Shown: one piece after another, positions 12,540 through 26,452 of the stretch
Position numbering within the stretch: the stretch's first letter is position 1
Layout of the letters: each line of letters begins with the position of its first letter
Assembly: GCF_901709675.1 (NCBI RefSeq)
Contig: NC_051095.1
Location: forward strand, 18,030,456 to 18,094,455
Length of the DNA: 64,000 bases
From: Syngnathus acus
Lineage: Eukaryota > Chordata > Actinopteri > Syngnathiformes > Syngnathidae
Reading direction: 5' to 3'
Made by a program: the position numbers and the translations under genes
The notes under the pieces: generated by a model
Database searches by the model: none
What the model was told of the DNA's origin: nothing
What the model saw: the letters and a program-made list of their open reading frames with translations, nothing else

Positions 12540-13560
12540 TTTCCTGCACCTTTGGGATGTTAGTCACTCACAGCAGGTGTTATTTTTGCATCAGGGAGGA
12601 AAATTATCTTTGCAAATGTCTCACCTCTTCATTAATTGGTAATGAGATAACATTTGCAGACAAACATAGCAACGAGAGCCATTGAATTCCTATAACAGCA
12701 CTTCTAAATGCTTGATTATGCAGTTTTGTTTTTCCACAGTGTGCTGGAAAAAATCATAATCAGGATTTGCAGATAAGCTTTTGTGCAAGTGTGCGTGTTC
12801 CTGCAGAAAGCAAATATGCAAGATAATCTGTAGTTATTAAAAAAAACTTGTTTATTCACACAGCTACTAATTATAAGATGTATCAGGTCGGGTTCCCACT
12901 CTTACTTTTCAATAAATTCCACAATTGAGGAGCGTGATTTATGACACTCACTCTATTATGCACATCAGCGTAATGTGGCTCGGACTGCCTCTTGCAGAAC
13001 AGAACGCTTGAAAGATGTCTTTTTACTGTGTCTGTCTCACATCCAAAGGCTGTTAACATGATGTGACGGCTGACAATTGGATTTAATCAAGTGCAGGGCG
13101 ATGAATGTTAATTTTCCTCCAAAGTCTCATCTTTGCCATTGAGGGTTTGTTGCGCATACTTTAGCCGAAAGAGCAACTATTGTTATTGTCCCTTTGTCCC
13201 AGCTGGGTAGGTGATCAAATGATTTGTGATTAGTATGACGGGATGTTGTTTACACCTCAGAAAATCCCGGAAGAAGGAAATGCACCCTGCAAATCTCCCC
13301 AAATTATTCATAACGCTAATGTTATTCTGGCGGAAATAAGGCATGCATATGAATCCCCCTTTGTCCTTGAGAGCTATTAATAAGAGTAAGTTCACAGTAA
13401 TGGGGAAGAGACAAAACAAATATATGGCTAACGCACTGATGGCCCGCGGTTTTTGTATTTATGAGTGCCCTGGAGACAATGAGCATACTAATCACCTTGG
13501 CGCGGCCCTCGCGTGTGTCTGGAAAGAAATGTACCAGTGTCAGTGGTAATTACACATGTA
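12540..13560. other. Candidate conserved non-coding block
   Basis: About 1 kb without microsatellites or transposon signatures holds many TAATTA, TGATTA and ATTTGCAT-like motifs, such as CTTCATTAATTGGTAATGAG and AAATTATTCATAACGCTAAT. No exon-like frame is visible. It resembles enhancer DNA, but this is unproven. Confidence 0.25.
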
Positions 13561-14726
13561 CAGTGGGGAGAGCCCCCGAACGCAGTTGAGATGTAAAACA
13601 AGGGGCTGAGCACTGTCCATGCAGATGTAAAACCACTGTCAAGAGGGCTTGCGCACTGCAGTCACCAAGCACACGCCATTCCTCTCTTTGGTCTCCACCC
13701 TTTCATTCTCTCCTTGAAGACTGCACGGGCCCCCCATCACTTGCCAAAGTCACGAGGAAGACCCATACCTCATTTAAGACTGCCCCCTGATGGATAGAAA
13801 AAGTAAGGACATCCAAAAAGGGAAAGCAGTAACTTTCATTGAACTCCTGTTTTGCTCCAACCAAAGAGCCATGATTAAATTTGACATCGGCTCCTTGGTT
13901 CGCAATAAGGAAAAATACAGTTTTTACCCTCCACATGAAACATGTGCTATACAAACTAATATTGTATTCATATAAATCGTCAGTTTGATTGTGATGCTAA
14001 TATTTAAACTGCTTGCATGTCACAATACAAACATGCACCATGAAGTCGGTAACAGAGCAATAATAATTTTCCTGAGGTACTATTTAAATAGATGAAATCC
14101 TTCACAGTACCAAAGGAATAAATTAACATTGATGCCAATCAAATTTGGGGATTGTAAAAGTAAATCTTGTCACACAGGTCTTTAATAGATCTCCTTGCTG
14201 TGGATATGCTTAATAAAGGGATCATCTAATCTACAATAGCCTATATAGCCTATTTGTCTGTTCTTTTTAAATTTGAATCTAATCATGAAACATTTGAAAA
14301 ATAATTATCAGTCAAATATGCTCATTACGAAGACTGAAGCACACGGTTTTTTTTATCCAACCATTTTTTCGTCCAAATGACAAGATGCAAAAAAGTCAGT
14401 GCTGGCCTGAGATTTTTGCGTATAGCAGATACGTGGAACCTGTTAGAAAGGTGGAACACAAAAATCCTTTCAGCTTTTTGTCTGGCTTCAATGTACGTAT
14501 GTAGCAAGCTATTTCAGCCTTGGAAATGTTTAAAGAGAAGAAAAGCAACAGTTATTTTGCTCGTGCTTTAGCAGGAGATACAAAGATGGGTGAAATGAGG
14601 CACATGTATAAGACAGGCAGAGAAATGCATTAGGGCAGAAGAACATAGATTTTCTGTCAGGACGTCATTGTACAGATGGAGGTCATCTTCTTTGTTGTTG
14701 AGCGCGTAAATGAGAGCTAACGTAAA

Positions 14727-14802
14727 GTGTGTGCGTGTGCGTGCGTGCGTGCGTGCATGGGTGTGTGTGTGCGTGTGTGTGGATGTGTACGTGCATGTGT
14801 GC
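14727..14802. repeat. Imperfect (TG)/(TGCG) microsatellite
   Basis: GTGTGCG and GCGTGCGT units alternate over about 75 bases. Frames encoding Cys-Val or His-Thr strings here are not genes. Confidence 0.95.
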
Positions 14803-17800
14803 TTAACAAGACACCTTAAAAACAAAGCCAAAATTGCCGGCACAACGTTTACAAATTGGTGCTATTCTCGACATCCATTGTTCCTTCTTTCTATCATACC
14901 CACCTCCATCCCCTCCATTCCCTCAATTGCTACTGTCCGGGGGGAAAAAAAAAGATCAGCGAGAGCAGGCGCAGCGTGAAGCCGACGTTAACTTAGCAGT
15001 GTTATTGAGGTATTCTTTGAATTGTGATGTCCAAAGGTCACACTTTCTTGCCTGCCACCACAGCTTTGAGTGCTCAATCCTCACCGACTGATCTGGCCTC
15101 TGTGGAGCAGGTCCTCTGTGGTGGACAGCTCCTCAGATCGCAGCACGCCAGCGTCAGGATGCGCACACCCACTGCCCTTGTCACAAAGAGTGCTGACCAA
15201 AGCTACGAAATGGACGGAAGTCTTTCCAATATGAAGCTCAAATTGTGAGCCGATGGAGAGGGAGAGAGAGAGAATCCTACTCATGTGTAAATCTCTTTTT
15301 ATTTTTGGAGCTTTGAAAATGCAGAATGCTGAATCCCTTCCTTTTCTCCCTTCTCTCCCTTGTTAAGCCAAGTCCAAATCTGGAGCCCCCGTGAGTCATT
15401 TCTCAACAATGCTTCAGGCTGCCGGGCCTGATGGCTCAATGCTCCCTCTATGACAAGCATCGCCTCAAATGGAGGTCTGCGCTTTTATTCAGCTCAAAGT
15501 TGATACCAAAGCTGTTCAAATACCAAGGACCTGTTTTCTAAATACAGAATAAAGGATGTGCGTGTGCGTGCGCGCGTGTGCGTTCGTGTGATGACAACAA
15601 GACTGTCTTGTCAAGTGCATCTTTTTCTTGTGTTCAACCATTCTTCATTCCAAAAGCAATCTCTCATCTTATTTGCCATATTTTTTGTGTCATGTCCTTT
15701 TCACCCCCATCCCACCCACAAACAAAATGGAGGTATCGTGAGCCTCGCTGCTAGAAAAGTGAATTACACTTTTACCGAGCATGATAGATTACAAGATGTC
15801 TTCAAGTAGGCAACAGGCGTCTTTATGTACTATTGATCCACGTCCTTTTTAAAAGCCACAAATCTCGCCCAGTGTATTTATGTTTGTACGCATCACGACT
15901 TGGGGACATAGATTTGTTTCCGCTGTCAGTCACCGAGTCTAAAAGTCAAGTCCCCATAAGGGAGAGAAGTTTCAATTAATCCAGCAGCTACACTGGATAT
16001 TCCTATGCAGTGTGGGCTCCGTGCGAACATACAAATCCCACTTGAGCTGGCAAAGGTTTGTCTCAGCCAAATAATTCTTGTCAACCTGCGGCGAGAGGGC
16101 AAAGTTACCCTTATCTGCATTTTTAGCATGACACACTACTGATCCCCAGACAGATGTGGACTGGGTGCTCTATGAAGTGGAGAAAAAGCACTCCTTAAGG
16201 ATTAACACCGGGGGGGCATGGATGCCCTATCGCAATTCTCCTGACACCCAAAATGACATGTACATTACCATGTTGCGGATCAGCACAGAAGTGTTCTTGA
16301 AGACAACCAGAACCTGTTTGTAAGACCAGGAGCCCTGAGACACATGCCTTTGCGACCATGCAAAGCATTGTGGTCCAAAGGCTCACTCACAGTACCATGC
16401 TGCTTAAACATACGTCTAAATTGTTGACTGTGCTGAACATGAGGGACACCGAGATGGACATATTGGCCCTCGGGCATAACATTAAAGACCATAGTGAATT
16501 CTACCAGCAGGGAGGGAATACAATTCTGTGGTGGGACTTAGAAATGTGAAATTGTGTTGAAATTCCATAAAGCCAGCATCAAATGATGCTGATCTGAGTG
16601 TGTGGGGGCAAAAAAGAAACATTTAAATAAACAGTGTACTGACCAAATGAATTTGAGCCACTAAATTTATTTTGAGGGGAATTCTAACTGTATACGACGA
16701 GAGTTGGACTGCTTCTTAGAAGGGCTCTGGCATAATCCTCTCTCATCTGTCTCTTGAATGGCTTTTATGCGAGACAGCATAATGAACTGCAACTCAACAA
16801 CATTGGAGCTAAATGTTTTAACCTTGCCGATTCACTAACGCCACGTAATAGTTACATGAAGAATCAGATGATCCTCATTGTGTGTGCGACTCAAATGTTT
16901 GCTTCTTTTTTCTTTTCACACAATGCATTCATGCACTTCGAAGTAGGTTGGAAATCAAATATATTTGTTTTATCTCTTCTAATCAAAACTACCCTATGCT
17001 GTGATTCATAATCAATTTTGTCAGATATTTTGTTTTCATAACAGCAGTCAGATTAATTCCTTTTCGTTATGCTCCCATTTGTAATCAAAGGTGTTCAGTT
17101 GGGTGATGAGGAGTGAGGATCCTCTGCTGACTGAATGGCTTCAAACTATGCTCTCTACTGCCATCATGTGGCCAAACTAATAAATACTGTTAAACTGAAT
17201 GGAAGACACATCAGACTGATGCGTTTGCCGTTCACTCGTCCATTTGTTTCCGTACAGCTTGTCCTCATTAGTTTATGCAATATGTGGAGAAGCTTTCATT
17301 TCAGGTTTCTCACATTTTTTCTCATGCAGGCACGCACATTATTGGGTGGGATGTACTTGTGTCTTGGGAATCAAAGGTGAAGTCACTTTCTTCCCCCACA
17401 ATCTTCCTTGACTATTATAGCATATCCCTTTGTGACATTGCACCTGACTGAAGGGGGTTCAGGGTTATGGCTAGGAAAAAGAGTCTATCTTGCAAAGGGA
17501 ACCTCTGTACTGTGTGGGAAATCATAAATAGTGTATATGCTGTTTTATGTATATATAGTTGAGATGAGGAACACGCGTGGCACACCCGGATATCTTAACA
17601 AGCGGCACCATCACAGACATCCCTTTGTGATTACAGAGTGAGACAATAACTCCTGAAATGAGTTGCCAAATTAGAGGAGGAATGGCACAGCAGATTAGAG
17701 CAGTGCACCATGCCAACAAAGGGCTCTTGGAGAAGAGCCAGCAAAGTTGATGGAAGTATCAGAAAGATAGTGAGAGGAACAATCAGAGGACGAAAAAGTT

Positions 17801-19762
17801 GTATTCCTTAATTACTCCCTGAGATAAACCATCTCCGAGGCTTGCTTTGAGTTTTGGCCCAGCTACAAAAAGAGTCGGGATGAAGGGGCCAAAAGGACAG
17901 TTTAATCTTGCTTCCCTGAGTATTTGTGCAATAGATTCCTTCGCTGTCTCTTTCTCCTCCAGTAGTTTTTGTCTACCTGCATGAAAAGACTCTGTTTTGC
18001 AGCCAACCTTGCTGCAAGATAATGAATTCAGACGAGAGACTGCAGGTTATTTGAATTGTGGCTGCCATCAAAGGTATGTGTACACTTGTGTGCTGTGCTT
18101 TTCATCAGCAAATAATTGCAATTTCTGTGTTCTGTTCATCCACAGTTATCAGCAGGTTGGGACCACAATGTTAAGAAACATTTGTCCTTTCCTCTGACCA
18201 TTCAAATAAAAATCTAAAGTTTTCAAGGTTATTTCAAAAGTATTTCAAAAGTTGTAAAAAAAAGAACATTTTAATCTTGCAATGTTCTGAAAATAAGGTC
18301 ATAATATTACAAGAAGAAATGTTCATGAATGTGAAATATTCTAAGTGATAACCTGTTTTTGTAATCTTAATATTCATCAGAAAGTAGCTTAATATCATTT
18401 TATTTCAAACATAACAAAAAGTATATGTATTTAGCTAAAAAATACCTTATGAACATTCACAGTGCAGGTTTGAAAAAGTATATGAACTTAAAGGTTAATG
18501 ACTTCTACAAGAGCTAATCCGAGTCAAGGGTCAGCAACCTGGAGTCCAGTCAATGTGATTAGATTGGAGGTGTTGGTTAAAGCACAGAAAAACACACACG
18601 CACGCATGTACGCACGCAAACGCACATGCATTTTGATTTTCTTACCCAAAAGAAGCATTGCCGACACAAAAGAGCTCTCCGAACACCTGTAATTAAGAAT
18701 TGTTTACTTGCACAAAGCTGGAAAGAGTCAGAAAGTACAGTATCTCTATCAGAATTCATGTTCACCTTTTTACGGTAAGACAGACTTTCTCTAAATCGAG
18801 AAAGTTCAGCACTGTTGATTTCCTCCCTCAGTGTGGCCATTTTATAAAGATGACCCTGCAATGCCAAATATAGTAGTGCAGAATGCACTGTGTGGTAAAG
18901 AAGAATCATTTGTGTCTCAACCAGGGTTGGACTGGCACCTTCAGCCAACTTTGTGCTTGTGCACACATACATGCTCGCCTCTTGGGAGTCATTAACATAA
19001 AAATGCACACAATAGCCAGAATCTAGCTCAACACACTCAGAACACAATCAGGGGAAAGTCGAGGTAAAAAGTAAAAAGATTTTATAGTCATGCACTGATT
19101 TGCATTTGTTTTGCTTCAGTCCGTATGCTGCAATTAACGCCCCATTCATTCAAATCATGTCTCAGGCACAATGACACAAAAATCCCCCAATTCTCTAGGC
19201 TGCAGAATGTGTAGACATAAATACCGCTGTTATCAACTGGAACCCGCAAAGCCCCGTTTGCACCTAAAATTATTGTCCATAATCGGTCATGTTACACTTG
19301 GTGTTCAGTAAAATGATGGGAAAGTATCTGTGATTTGTGAGGTAGCCTGTTATGAGTTGAAGAGAAAAATCACTTTTCATGAGTAATTTATGCACAAATC
19401 AAGGTAATTCCCAAGGGCCGACATATTTTATGTGGAGTGTATTTATCCTATTTATTCTTTAACCTTCAAACAAAAAGCGAACTATTTTCTCAAGTCCAAC
19501 TACTTTTCCAAGGAGCAAAAGAACAGTACACTATTTTCCCGATGAGGTAGGTGATCACTGAGCGTCTCGTTATCAGCGATATGGATTGATAAGATGTTCT
19601 CTCTCTCTCCAGCTTACGTATGCACACAAACATACGCACACGAAAAATAAACAATGTTTTGAAATGCTATTCAGAGCACAGACTCAAAGCTGTAGTTCCT
19701 AAGAATACTTTGTTCAAAGATAGACAGACGGACGGATTGATTGACAGACCGACTGACAGACT
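14803..19762. other. Non-coding interval
   Basis: No gene was recognised. A short GTGCG-rich tract occurs near 15555. A minus-strand frame of 156 codons at 18577-19047 ends in a CA/CG-rich repeat and shows no domain. Confidence 0.7.
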
Positions 19763-19881
<119 letters not shown>

Positions 19882-20660
19882 ATGTGGCCTTTTCATTACA
19901 TATTTCACCCATAATGTGATATTTTATCAAGCCCTACAACACTACACAAAATGGACAGTAGGAGGAACCCCACGCTTCGTCTTCAAAACTTCCTGACCTA
20001 GTTTCAACTCAGAGCTGTCTAGGACATGGTGTACCCGTCTCACTCGTCAGCCCTTCATGATCTCACACGAGTTCAACTGCTGCTAAGTAGCTTATCAGCC
20101 AACAGTCAGTCATCTGAAGCCAAAAGAAAGAGAACATGGGACAGACCTTTTTTCAATGAATGAACTCAGTCCGCCATCTAAACAGTGGCATTACTGAACG
20201 TGTTTGAGACAGTCAGAGACATTTGTTGACAATGATCCAATATAGTATAGCTGGCAAGTGCAGACATACGTTTTGTGGTTAGATTAGAAAGGGCTATGTT
20301 CATTTCCTGAACACTTTGTTCATTACTGTTGTTGCAGATGTCGAGTGGCGTAATACAGCATATGCATTATACTGAGAGGTGTGGCTAGTATTTTTTTTAA
20401 CATGAGACTCAACTGCATCTGGTCATCATGTTGGGGCCGTTAAAATGTGGAATATGTGGTGTCAATGGTGAATGAAAGAAAAATGCTGTGCTGTTTTCTG
20501 GCACACTCAGTCCTATTTGTGCACGTGTTGAGAAAATAAATGGAGGCCTCGCCTTGGAAAAAGAAGCAGATGTTGTCACGGGAGGCAATTGGAGCTGTGT
20601 AAAATGAAAAGAAATGTTATTCCAAAAGTTCTGTTCATTATGTAATGACATTTTTTCTAT

Positions 20661-20686
20661 ACGCGCGTGTGTGTGTGTGTGTGTGC

Positions 20687-20737
<51 letters not shown>

Positions 20738-20743
20738 TGTGTT
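20661..20743. repeat. (TG)n microsatellite
   Basis: An alternating TG tract with a few CG and TT interruptions. It could adopt Z-DNA under supercoiling. Confidence 0.97.
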
Positions 20744-22034
20744 TATGTCTTCAGATGAGATAAGAGGCTTAGAGGATGCGGGTGCATACGTGAAGAGGAG
20801 CAGGTGTACAGAATGACAACAGTTCCCAAATGGTTGTCTTGTAGAAGAAAAAGAAGAAAAAAGTCATCTACCTTTCAAGTTTCCGATTTCATTGGATTTG
20901 ACACGCACCTCTTTGAAATGAAATGCATCTTTCGTGCCACTCTCCACTTCTTCTCCACTGTATTCTCCTCGACGACACTGACAGCAGTGCAATATATATT
21001 AGCATCTGACTTTTGCTGTCATTGTTGTGTCGGTGAAAAAGGTTGAAATCTTTTGTAGTTTTGATAACTTAATGATTGCCATGTCACACTCAGAACAGTG
21101 CCAACAAGTTTATCTGCCACCTGCCTCAATCAAGTCTTCACATTCGCAGTCTGAAAGTGCAATAGTCAGACAGGAGAAGTGAGAAGGTAAACTCAGAATG
21201 ATCGAGATTGACGATGATTAAGTATTTTAACATAAAACATGAAATAAGACAAAAGTACTCTAAATGAAAGAAAAAAGTATGAATTGGTTTTCATCAGAGG
21301 TTTGGAGGCCTCTGGAAAGCTCAGAGGGGCCAAGGCAATTGCTTGTATTTGCCTAATTGAACGTTAACCTCTGCATGGAGAATAATAACAAATCCAACCT
21401 ACACACGCACTGGAACAGAAAATTATTTTCTGTCCGTATCCATGTGTTGTGTACACAGCAAGGTAATGAATGACACCCAAACACAAAGATCCCAAGTTTA
21501 TGCCTTTGTTCACTCTGAGAGGTCATTCTTGAAATTCCTTCTCATAGAAAAGGTGTCTGTCGCACACTTGTTGCTGACCTCTCTCGCTGCTGGGCAATTT
21601 GAAAGCAAGCACATTATGTCCTTGGTTAGGTTTGAGAAAGGAAGTGGCTGCAAACCTCCTACACACTGACACAGACGTGAGGCTTTTATTTATGTGCACA
21701 CAGACATATGTACTTAACAAGGATAATGAACTGTAAGGATACGGCAGATGTGTTGACAGCGAGAGGAATAAAAAGCTGAGATTCCCCAAACCTTGAGACA
21801 CAGGTCTTGGTGGGTCAGCCAATTTTCTGACTTAACCTCAGAAGTCACCCTGGCTGCCTTGAATACATTTGAACGAAAGGAGAGATGAAATATAGTCTGC
21901 CAAAAAACTTATTGAAAGAAAGAAATTGTCATGAAACATTTCTGGTTCAACTTCCCATTTCAGAACTGCCACAGAAAAAATAAATAAATAATAAAGCCCT
22001 ACAAATTGTGCAGAAGGGGTTTGTGGACACGATG
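20744..22034. other. Non-coding interval
   Basis: No gene and no clear repeat. A non-repetitive stretch near 21290-21380 has TTTGGAGGCCTCTGG and a CAAGGCAATTGCTTG palindrome, and may be regulatory. Confidence 0.65.
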
Positions 22035-22042
22035 ATTTATAT

Positions 22043-22331
22043 CAGGGGTATCAAACTCATTTGTGTTGCGGGCCACATTGTAGTTAAGGTTTCCCTCGTG
22101 GGGCCATTAATACGAAATTATATAAAAACTTCAACAGTTTTCTCATTTATTTTGAAAGTGGGGTTTTAAAAAGATATTGCAATATCTCACTGTTATTAAA
22201 AGGGAAGACAATTTACAATTTTGGTATTTTAACAAGAAACATTGAGTTGACACACGAGTTGCCTTCGCGGGCCACATAAAATGATGTGGCGGGCCGGATC
22301 TGGCCCTCGGGCCTTGAGTTTGACATCTGTG
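22043..22331. mobile_element. Non-autonomous hAT-type element (289 bp)
   Basis: The ends CAGGGGTATCAAACTC and GAGTTTGACATCTGTG form imperfect terminal inverted repeats, matching at 12 of 16 positions. The element is flanked by a perfect 8-bp target duplication, ATTTATAT (22035-22042 and 22332-22339). An 8-bp duplication is the signature of hAT transposases. Subterminal GCGGGCCACAT motifs occur at both ends. There is no transposase coding capacity. Confidence 0.9.
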
Positions 22332-25300
22332 ATTTATATGTTATCAATTTTGTAGCTCTGGAATAGCAAAAGTGGAATACACTTTTATTTTTGGCAAGCC
22401 AGGAGGAATGCCAAGATAGCTAAGTAATGAAAATAAAAAACAAAACAAATTAAAAAAAAAGAAAAACTTGAGGAATAATAACAGCTAACTACCGGTGATT
22501 TGCTCGTTCAAGTACTAGGTTCCTTGTGCTTGTTCGTTTTCGATACAGTAGAGGGTAGACTTTGCTTGTAGCCCTTGTGAGGAATGACGACATCTTTGTT
22601 GGCAATTAGAGCAAATAGTCCCAAGTTGGCTGTCACATGACAGTAGAACTACTGTTTTGGTAGCACATCTCTCCCTAAACAGCGAGACTTCTTAGCTCTG
22701 CAGATAGAAATTGCTAAGGGCATTAGTAATCTAGTGTTATACATAGAGCACCTCCTGCTCTTTCCAGTGCATTACATTCTTTGAAGCAACTTTTGCTTGA
22801 TCTTATGAGCGAACTTTTACTTGTGAGGGACTTGGGATTGATGATTTTAAATTGCCACGTTTTTTTCCTAACTTTTTCTCAACTTATTGTCTCCCCCATC
22901 CGTCCAACCCAAAGTGTTATGAAAAGTCTGCATATGCTCCATTTTGAAGATTTAGGATAAACCGAAGGGACAATCTATGGTTTTAATCAGAGCTTTCAAA
23001 ATATTATTGGTAAACGCAACAAAGCATGGGCGTCAGATCATCTGATCTCATGAGTGATTGGCTTATATTTGGGAAATTAACAAACAAATGATCCTCTTTA
23101 AACAAGAAAACCAAGTTGGAATATTACTTGTCAATTGCTACTGACAGTCGTAATGATCCAAAACGTTTCTGGAAAATTATCATTGCATGGAAAAGTTGGT
23201 TCTGCAAAAAGTAGTACTCTCATGCAATGGTAAACAAGAGATGTTAGACCTCAGTGAGACAACATACTCTGCAGAGAGGTCACAGACGTACATACAGACA
23301 CAAAATGCCTGGTAAGTCATGCAGTTTACTCAAGGCCTAGATGCAAATCTACCGTGACAGCCATGGCACGCAAGCAGCAGAAGCAGCAGCAACTGGGTGT
23401 TGTACCAGCCTTTAAAAGGTACTGTGCTGAGGAAAAGGCGGGTACATGCAGGAAAGTGAATGTGATTCTGTCATAATGGAAAGAAAAGTTTTGCTGCAGC
23501 TGTGGCTTTTAGCATAAAAATGTGCAGCTACATGTGCACTATGTCTGAACCCTGCAATGTGCGCTGAGTGAAAAGTACTTATGGGCAATCGTTTTTGCCC
23601 TCATGCCAAATACTTCATGTCCACCATGAGAAGTATCGCAATACAAAAGGAGTCACCTTTATTCCTCATTCTTGCCTTACTAAATTTCTGAGGAGCACAT
23701 CTGAGGAAAAGTAATGAATTATTAACATTGACATGGTTCCTCAAAATTTCCCTCAGTTATTTCACATATTTGTGCATCCTTGAATATCACATTTGTAAAC
23801 TCCAGTGTCACAAACGCTGGATTTTGCAGCAAGGGTGCCAACTCTAAATCGAACTCTAGGGGGCACACTAGTACATGTTTCACATGCATTGCTGCGGAGG
23901 GAAAAGGGCAAACAAGTTCAGGAGTACAAAAGTCACAATTTGTCCTGGCCTGACAATGCACGCACGTCTTTAGTTTAAGTAGTGGGGTAAACATAGAAAT
24001 GATTATCGCAAGCCTCAACTTCAAGAAATTTAACACCAGGATCTGCAGAGGTGATAAAAGTCGACCTATAAATTAATTACACAAAGGTTCTGTTCTAAAG
24101 GTGGACTTGGCTATAAAGAGTCATACAACCCTTGACCTCTAGACAACATACTAACACTGATTGTGCTATCTGTACACATTATGTTGCATCTGTTGGTTTG
24201 TGTTGAGAATTTTATTATAGCCCAGTTTGGCAGCTAGATACGTAATTTGCTTTCACTATGTGAATGTGCCCATATGAGGTAGGGATGTTTGTCCATTATG
24301 TGCAACCTTGCACATTCTGTATCAATAAGCTAATGCTCATAGCATAAACAGCTCAGGTGTGGCTATGCAGAGCTTCATGAATGACATTTTATGTGTCACT
24401 GGCAAAAACATGTATCCTAATTTCATCTGGAAAGAAATCACAAGCATTTTGTCATTATGAGCTTGCTGCTTGAAAATAATTGCCAAGCTTTTGCAGCTTG
24501 CCATTACCTCAACTTCCCTGCTGCATCCGGCTTGCACTTGTCTTAGTCCCTTAATGGCATGTAAATAATTGTGACTGTCATATAGAATTATATATTTAGA
24601 AGTTTATAAAAAATAAGCGGCAAAGGTATCAGGTGGTACCAGCTATATGGAACAATCTATCAGCATGTTAATGACTTTCTCAAAAGGTGTCGTATGAGCT
24701 CTTTTGAACTTCCACACGAGCAATACCATCCAAGGATTTTACAACTTCCTGCACTTTTTTATATATTTGTCGGTCATAATTTCATTTTGAATTTGGGTTT
24801 TAATTTGTTTGGCTTTCACTGTCCTCATTTCCTTGGCATATGAAGCTGGGGTTTGATGGTTGAGGAAAGGCACGAAAAGGAAATGAGCACCTTAAGCAAG
24901 CACACCAAAAGAACTCTGATGTGTTCAAAACAACCACAAACTTTCATGGATTCAGTTTCATTTCAATAGTTTCCATGTTATGTGAAGTACATTGATGAAA
25001 ATAGGTGTTATCCACAAAAGTCTTGGGACACAATCAAATAATCAACAACTTAACCCCAAAATACATCTTAGTGGAAGAACAAGAATATAGATAGGTTCAC
25101 AATCAGTGAAGTGCTGATCTCACCAATTTTCCTGGATTTATTGACAAAAAAAGATAAGGCGGTGTGAATGACCTGACTATTTTTTATTTGTGACTGGGAT
25201 ACGAGCTGTAGGTTGACTTTGACCTCCGAGCAGAAAGTTTGAGGTACGAGCTGTATGGTGAGCAGTGAACCCAACTCCCTTCTCAAAAACCACTAGTTTG

Positions 25301-26180
25301 GCAATTCTTCATTGTCATCTCTAGATGTTTACCATTAAACTAAACATGAAACAAGGAGAATTATCTTAGAAAACAAAGACACTGTACAAAACACCATAAA
25401 CGGGATCATCTTGGAATCATCTTTGCGGTGTTATAACTTTTGAAGCAACTGATACATAAATGGTGGATGACGTGTCCATGTGTTTATGTATAAATGGGAA
25501 TATATGATTTAAGACAAGTGTTTCGAGTTACAAATGTGGTCAAATATTGACTGAAACTTGTATCTCAAGACATAATTGCTTTTTAGAAATTCTTGCATTT
25601 TAGGTGGAATCTATTACACCTGCAAAAGGTTACGCTCAACCTCTATTATTTTTGTGATAGAAATGTGTACCAATGTAGAAAGTGCTTGAATGAGCCCACA
25701 ACAATATTTTGCTGTGCAGCATGCTCTGTATGTCTTTATTATTTCGACTCTGGTTGCTTAATGTACCATCAAAACACTATTACAATAAAGTTAATTTAGT
25801 CTTTCAGTGTACTTTTACAATATATGTTCTCTCACGTTTTTTTTTCTTTAAGGGTGGCCCCTCGTACACATCCTTGTGGTTACTTCTCTCAAGATGTGTT
25901 GCCATCTAAAAGTGAAGAGGGCCTTTGGGTTGGGTTCTCATTTCTACACACTTCTCGATAGCGCTTGCAGAAAGGGGGAAGTTGCCAGTCTTTCATAAGG
26001 TACATTTGTATCTCAGTGTGCATGTGGCGTCACCTGGGTGTGATGAGAATCTGTCTCAAAAGTAACATCACGGTCATGTGGTCCACTTCCCCTTTGGTAT
26101 GATATAAAAGGAACGAGTGTTATTTTTGTGTTCACAGCGCTGTGGTGTTCTGACATGGCAACATCTTCTGATGTGTTGAT

Positions 26181-26228
26181 TTTTCTTTCTTTCTTTCTTT
26201 CTTTCTTTTTTTCTTTCTTTATTTCTTT
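26181..26228. repeat. (CTTT)n microsatellite
   Basis: About eleven imperfect TTTC units form a polypyrimidine tract. Confidence 0.95.
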
Positions 26229-26418
26229 GTGCCAGGTAATTTACATGTTTTCAGCTACATGGCATAATTGCCCAAGACGTATTTCAACATTTTTGAAAAA
26301 CAAGAAAAAACACAAATTCTCACATAAAACATTGTCATTTTTATTATGTCTTATCATTGTTATTGGTTAAGGAAAACCCTTTTGCGTTCTTGTTCACACA
26401 TTTGATTGAAGTATTTAT

Positions 26419-26452
26419 GAATGAATGAATGAATAAATAAATAAATGAATAA
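26419..26452. repeat. (GAAT)/(AAAT) short tetranucleotide array
   Basis: Successive GAAT units change into AAAT units and back. It is a short imperfect microsatellite. Confidence 0.9.

Larger units (their letters stand above)
9118..14726. other. Non-coding interval
   Basis: No gene was recognised. Non-repetitive blocks at about 10660-11090 and 12540-13560 may be regulatory. A TTGAAGATTCAAGATT phrase near 12355 could be the minus-strand tail of an old non-LTR element. Confidence 0.7.

Noticed and set aside
18577-19047. 156-codon minus-strand open frame
   Set aside because: It ends in a CA/CG-rich tract, has no recognisable domain and no splice-site or promoter support. A frame of this length is plausible by chance in 64 kb.
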